From Eubacterium sp. (lineage in GTDB: Bacteria > Bacillota > Clostridia > Lachnospirales > Lachnospiraceae): a DNA stretch of 64,000 nt. The notes beneath the pieces are model-generated. The model saw nothing but the letters and a program-made list of their open reading frames with translations. It ran no database searches and was not told where the DNA came from. Position numbers and translations under genes: made by a program. Below are positions 61,157-64,000 of the stretch, piece after piece (within the stretch, counting starts at the first letter, position 1; each line of letters starts with the position of its first letter). The stretch is taken from NCBI GenBank assembly GCA_017619835.1, contig JAFZRN010000033.1, positions 174,662-238,661 on the forward strand, in the 5' to 3' direction.

Positions 61157-62173
61157 CTATTCTTCCGGACTAGATGTAGTGTCCTCTTCTATTTCATCTT
61201 CTTTTTCGATTTTTTCTTCGTTTTCTGCTTTTTCTTCTGTTTTTTCTTCGATTTGTTCTACTTTTTCTTCAATCTGTGGGCTGTTTGCCAGCTTTTTCCT
61301 GCTTGCTGCTATGAAAACAACGGATGTAACGATGCAGAGGACTGCCACCACCTGACTTATCCTGAAGGAACCTGCCATAAGTGAGTCTGTTCTTATTCCT
61401 TCAATAATGAGTCTTCCGATTCCGTATAAGAACATATAGAACGCAAATATCTCACCGTTACATTTCTTATGCTTTCTTAAAAGCAGGATTATAATAAGTA
61501 CAAGTACATTCCACAGACTTTCGTAGATGAAGGTAGGATGTACCGTTATACATGATACTCCATTAACAACTTCCGTGTTCGAAAGCATTTCCTGTGTTAC
61601 TATGCCTGACTTCGTGAGATAGTCCATAAATGAAGTGCTGTAATACTCTACCGGTATGGCCATTCTGAAGATTGAGTTCGTGTAGCCACCGAAGACTTCT
61701 CTGTTGAAGAAGTTGCCCCATCTTCCGATGATCTGTCCGAAGAGGATTCCCATGGTAATGGTGTCGAGGATAAGAAGCCAGCTGACCTTCTTATGCCTTC
61801 CGAAGAAGTAGATCGTTATCGCGCCGGCGATAAGACCGCCGTAGATTGCAAGTCCGCCGTTTCGGACATTGATCATCCCCAGAAGGATCTGGCCGAAGCT
61901 CATGCCTTCTTTGATGAAGTCCTTCGTATTGAATATTATATAGTAGATTCTCGCGCCGAGGATGCTGGGTACGACCAGGGTTAAGAGGAGATCAAGATAA
62001 AGCTCGGGGTCCTGCCCGGTCCGCTTTCCTTCCTTTGCGGAGATCAGGTATGCACCTATGAATCCCAGGGCTATGATCAAGCCATAAAACTTGATGCTGA
62101 CCCCGAAGACATTAAAACCCGAGAGGACATTTTTAAAGTAAATGCCCAGGCCGGGAAAATAGATTCCGTTCAT
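61157..62173 (-). CDS. lgt: Prolipoprotein diacylglyceryl transferase
   Basis: A 338-residue polytopic membrane enzyme with seven helices. IYGGLIAGAI after RNGGLA and the signature GRWGNFFNREVFGG carry the phosphatidylglycerol-handling residues. It attaches diacylglycerol to the lipobox Cys of lipoproteins such as the one encoded at 32364. The C-terminal 40 residues are an unusual Glu/Lys-rich tail (EEKVEQIEEKTEEKAENEEK) not needed for catalysis. Confidence 0.96.
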   Translation of the reverse strand: MNGIYFPGLGIYFKNVLSGFNVFGVSIKFYGLIIALGFIGAYLISAKEGKRTGQDPELYLDLLLTLVVPSILGARIYYIIFNTKDFIKEGMSFGQILLGMINVRNGGLAIYGGLIAGAITIYFFGRHKKVSWLLILDTITMGILFGQIIGRWGNFFNREVFGGYTNSIFRMAIPVEYYSTSFMDYLTKSGIVTQEMLSNTEVVNGVSCITVHPTFIYESLWNVLVLIIILLLRKHKKCNGEIFAFYMFLYGIGRLIIEGIRTDSLMAGSFRISQVVAVLCIVTSVVFIAASRKKLANSPQIEEKVEQIEEKTEEKAENEEKIEKEDEIEEDTTSSPEE

Positions 62174-62212
62174 TTTCGTTTCCTTTTATATATGTTTATA
62201 TATGAAGCTGAT

Positions 62213-63316
62213 TTATACGTTGAACTTGAAGAGAACTACGTCTCCGTCTTTCATGACATATTCCTTGCCCTCCTGACGAACAAGTCCCTTCTCCTTCGCT
62301 GCAGCCATGCTGCCCTCGCGGATAAGGTCGTCGTAGGCGATCACCTCTGCCTTGATGAAACCTCTCTCAAAATCAGAGTGTATCTTTCCTGCTGCCTGAG
62401 GAGCCTTTGTTCCTTCTGTGATGGTCCATGCTCTCGACTCCTGTGGACCTGCTGTAAGATAACTGATAAGCCCGAGAAGTGTGTAGCTTGCCTTAATGAG
62501 CTTATCAAGTCCCGACTCCTTAAGTCCGAGATCCTCGAGAAACATTTTTCTTTCCTCGTCATCAAGCTCGGATATCTCTGCTTCCATCTGAGCGCATACG
62601 GTAAATACCTGAGCATCCGTCTCGGCTGCATACTTGCGGACCTTCTGAACGTATTCATTTGAAGCACCATCATCAGCCATATCGTCTTCACCGACATTTG
62701 CGGCATATATAACTTTCTTCTCTGTGAGAAGAAAATAATCTCTTATCCAGAGTTTCTCATCGTCGTCGGTCTCATTTATCTCAAAAGTCCTTACCGGATT
62801 TCCTGCCTCGAGATGAGCCTTGATCCTGTTCTGGAACTCAAGTTCCTTTGCGGCCATCTTATCGTTACGTGAAAGCTTGGTCGTCTTGGATATTCTTCTT
62901 TCAAGAACTTCGAGATCCGAGAAGATGAGCTCGATATTGATTGTCTCGATATCTCTGATCGGATCGATGGAGCCATCCACATGCACAACATCCGGATCCT
63001 CAAAGCATCTTACAACGTGAACTATCGCATCACACTCACGGATATTTGCAAGGAACTGGTTTCCGAGACCCTCACCCTTAGAAGCGCCCTTTACAAGGCC
63101 GGCGATATCTACAAACTCGATAACGGCCGGAGTTGTCTTTTCGGAGTCATACATATTCGTAAGCACATCAAGACGTTCATCCGGAACCGGAACAATTCCG
63201 ACATTCGGATCTATTGTTGCAAACGGGTAATTCGCTGCGAGCGCTCCCGCCTTTGTAAGTGAATTAAAAAGTGTGGATTTGCCGACGTTCGGCAGACCGA
63301 TTATGCCGAGTTTCAT
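62213..63316 (-). CDS. ychF: Ribosome-binding ATPase/GTPase YchF (OLA1)
   Basis: A 367-residue Obg-family protein. G1 GLPNVGKSTLFNSLTKAG, G3 DIAGLVKGASKGEGLGNQFL, then the coiled-coil insertion and the C-terminal TGS domain (LISYLTAGPQESRAWTITEG onward). Relatives prefer ATP and bind the ribosome; a role in translation or stress is reported. Complete length. Confidence 0.97.
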   Translation of the reverse strand: MKLGIIGLPNVGKSTLFNSLTKAGALAANYPFATIDPNVGIVPVPDERLDVLTNMYDSEKTTPAVIEFVDIAGLVKGASKGEGLGNQFLANIRECDAIVHVVRCFEDPDVVHVDGSIDPIRDIETINIELIFSDLEVLERRISKTTKLSRNDKMAAKELEFQNRIKAHLEAGNPVRTFEINETDDDEKLWIRDYFLLTEKKVIYAANVGEDDMADDGASNEYVQKVRKYAAETDAQVFTVCAQMEAEISELDDEERKMFLEDLGLKESGLDKLIKASYTLLGLISYLTAGPQESRAWTITEGTKAPQAAGKIHSDFERGFIKAEVIAYDDLIREGSMAAAKEKGLVRQEGKEYVMKDGDVVLFKFNV

Positions 63317-63400
63317 ATTATGTAAACCTCTTTTCGTTTTTATTTCATAACAGTTTGTTATTCTATCATATATAAAGAAAGATTTCTATAGCAGGAAGAA

Positions 63401-63433
63401 AAAGCGTCTACGAATTTCTTCAATAGACGCTTT
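63401..63433 (-). terminator. Terminator of the small membrane protein gene
   Basis: AAAGCGTCTA (63401-63410) pairs with TAGACGCTTT (63424-63433), 10 bp with a 13-base loop; on the minus strand UUUUUCUUCC follows. Confidence 0.85.
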
Positions 63434-63447
63434 AATGCCGTGTTTTT

Positions 63448-63654
63448 TTATTTCTTTTTCTTCACATTAATTCTTATTAAGAGCCCTGTCATAATAACCA
63501 GTAAAATCACTGAAGCAATTACATTTGTTTGTCTCCCACTATTCATTGCCGAAAATGGAACTCCCAGTGAAAACTTCCATATCAGATTAAGTATCAGTAG
63601 TACTATAGTGGCAACTATGCCGATTATCGAATAGAAAACCTTTTTTTCTTTCAT
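63448..63654 (-). CDS. Small membrane protein, unknown
   Basis: A 68-residue protein with two hydrophobic segments (about 7-27, YSIIGIVATIVLLILNLIW, and 43-62, VIASVILLVIMTGLLIRI) and a Lys-rich end. No family is recognised. GGAGG lies 8 bases before the ATG at 63654; another ATG six bases upstream is too close to that site. It has its own terminator, so it looks like a real small gene. Confidence 0.65.
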   Translation of the reverse strand: MKEKKVFYSIIGIVATIVLLILNLIWKFSLGVPFSAMNSGRQTNVIASVILLVIMTGLLIRINVKKKK

Positions 63655-63875
63655 TGTCATATCCTCCGATTTATTATTCTGCGATTTGTTCGCGTATTAT
63701 TTATCTTTCGTATAAATATTACATCAGATAAATCATCAGAGGTTATAATCTGTTGTGAGTTGTATTTTTGTTGTCGTTAATGGCATTTTGATTAAATAAT
63801 AATTCCATTTACCGGTGTATTAGCAACAGTAACTTTCTGTTTTCCTTACTACGATAACTTGCGAGATAAAGTACT

Positions 63876-64000
63876 TCAAACTGTATTCTTTAATTCATTA
63901 ATCCCCATTCTTTTTGCAAATCTATTTCCGGCTTCGATTTCTTTTTCATCAAAAGGATACGGGCTATCCTCTCTGGAAAAGAGCTTCTGTCCAATAAGAA
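63876..64000 (-). CDS. C-terminal end of an unidentified protein (cut by window edge)
   Basis: Forty residues are visible, ending at a TGA, including SREDSPYPFDEKEIEAG and the end FAKRMGINELKNTV. The composition looks like a real soluble protein, but it is too short to name. The 221 bases between it and the small membrane protein gene hold no gene I can see. Confidence 0.55.
   Translation of the reverse strand, partial: LIGQKLFSREDSPYPFDEKEIEAGNRFAKRMGINELKNTV

Overview
The window reads as a continuous stretch of core chromosome from a low-to-mid GC, Gram-positive (monoderm) Clostridia, most likely a Lachnospiraceae of the Butyrivibrio/Roseburia type. This is inferred from gene content: FabK-type enoyl reductase with a MarR regulator, clpB under CIRCE control, ClpC, DivIB/FtsL, a CxCG-type rubredoxin, a LacI-sensor GGDEF protein and strong GGAGG ribosome binding sites. 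No rRNA, tRNA, CRISPR array, phage or insertion-sequence transposase was recognised. Almost everything lies on the minus strand; only four genes (secreted protein, ABC-F ATPase, thrH, GGDEF protein) are on the plus strand. Start codons were moved inward where a ribosome binding site showed the longer frame to be an overhang.

Layout, left to right. 1-7.8 kb: a minus-strand run paaK, anchored C39-like peptidase, nnr (NAD(P)HX repair), alr, a CBS/CorC protein, yebC, a cytidylate-kinase-like protein and the start of glgA, with very short gaps. 7.9-11.4 kb: rubredoxin, a plus-strand secreted Lys-rich protein and clpB with a perfect CIRCE operator. 11.4-14.6 kb: an AraC regulator, NUDIX hydrolase, PspA and an SPFH/zinc-ribbon protein, a likely envelope-stress set. 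14.8-20.3 kb: a heterodimeric ABC exporter with its two-component system. 20.3-30.7 kb: fatty acid synthesis (acyl-CoA synthetase, acpP, accD, accA, fabK, fabD, fabG, an unknown 4-TM protein, fabF, fabZ, MarR regulator) ending in a small alarmone synthetase; accB, accC and fabH are not here. 30.8-37.7 kb: htrA, tgt, yajC, a TDAS-rich lipoprotein, a multi-TM protein and exoA, preceded by nrdR and yigZ.

37.7-41.7 kb holds the plus-strand ABC-F ATPase and thrH, then radA. 41.8-47.8 kb is a purM-purN-purD-clpC operon followed by a small conserved protein. 48-50.3 kb is the GGDEF protein. 50.3-52.3 kb is a small operon (GT2 glycosyltransferase, coiled-coil protein, thioesterase). 52.4-61 kb is a division/cell-wall (dcw) cluster: mraZ, rsmH, ftsL, a SpoVD/FtsI-type PBP, murD, ftsW, ftsQ, ftsZ; mraY and murG are missing from it. 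lgt, ychF, a small membrane protein and an unidentified gene fragment close the window.

The least ordinary material is in small DNA elements and gene neighbourhoods rather than in one obvious new machine: a palindromic repeat (GGGGTCAGACCCC core) found three times directly at the ends of genes, twice supplying the last codon and stop; a 145-bp nested hairpin between fabF and fabZ; a 30-bp AT-rich palindrome at the acpP promoter; competing inverted repeats in front of purM; and several intrinsic terminators placed immediately before the next gene's start.
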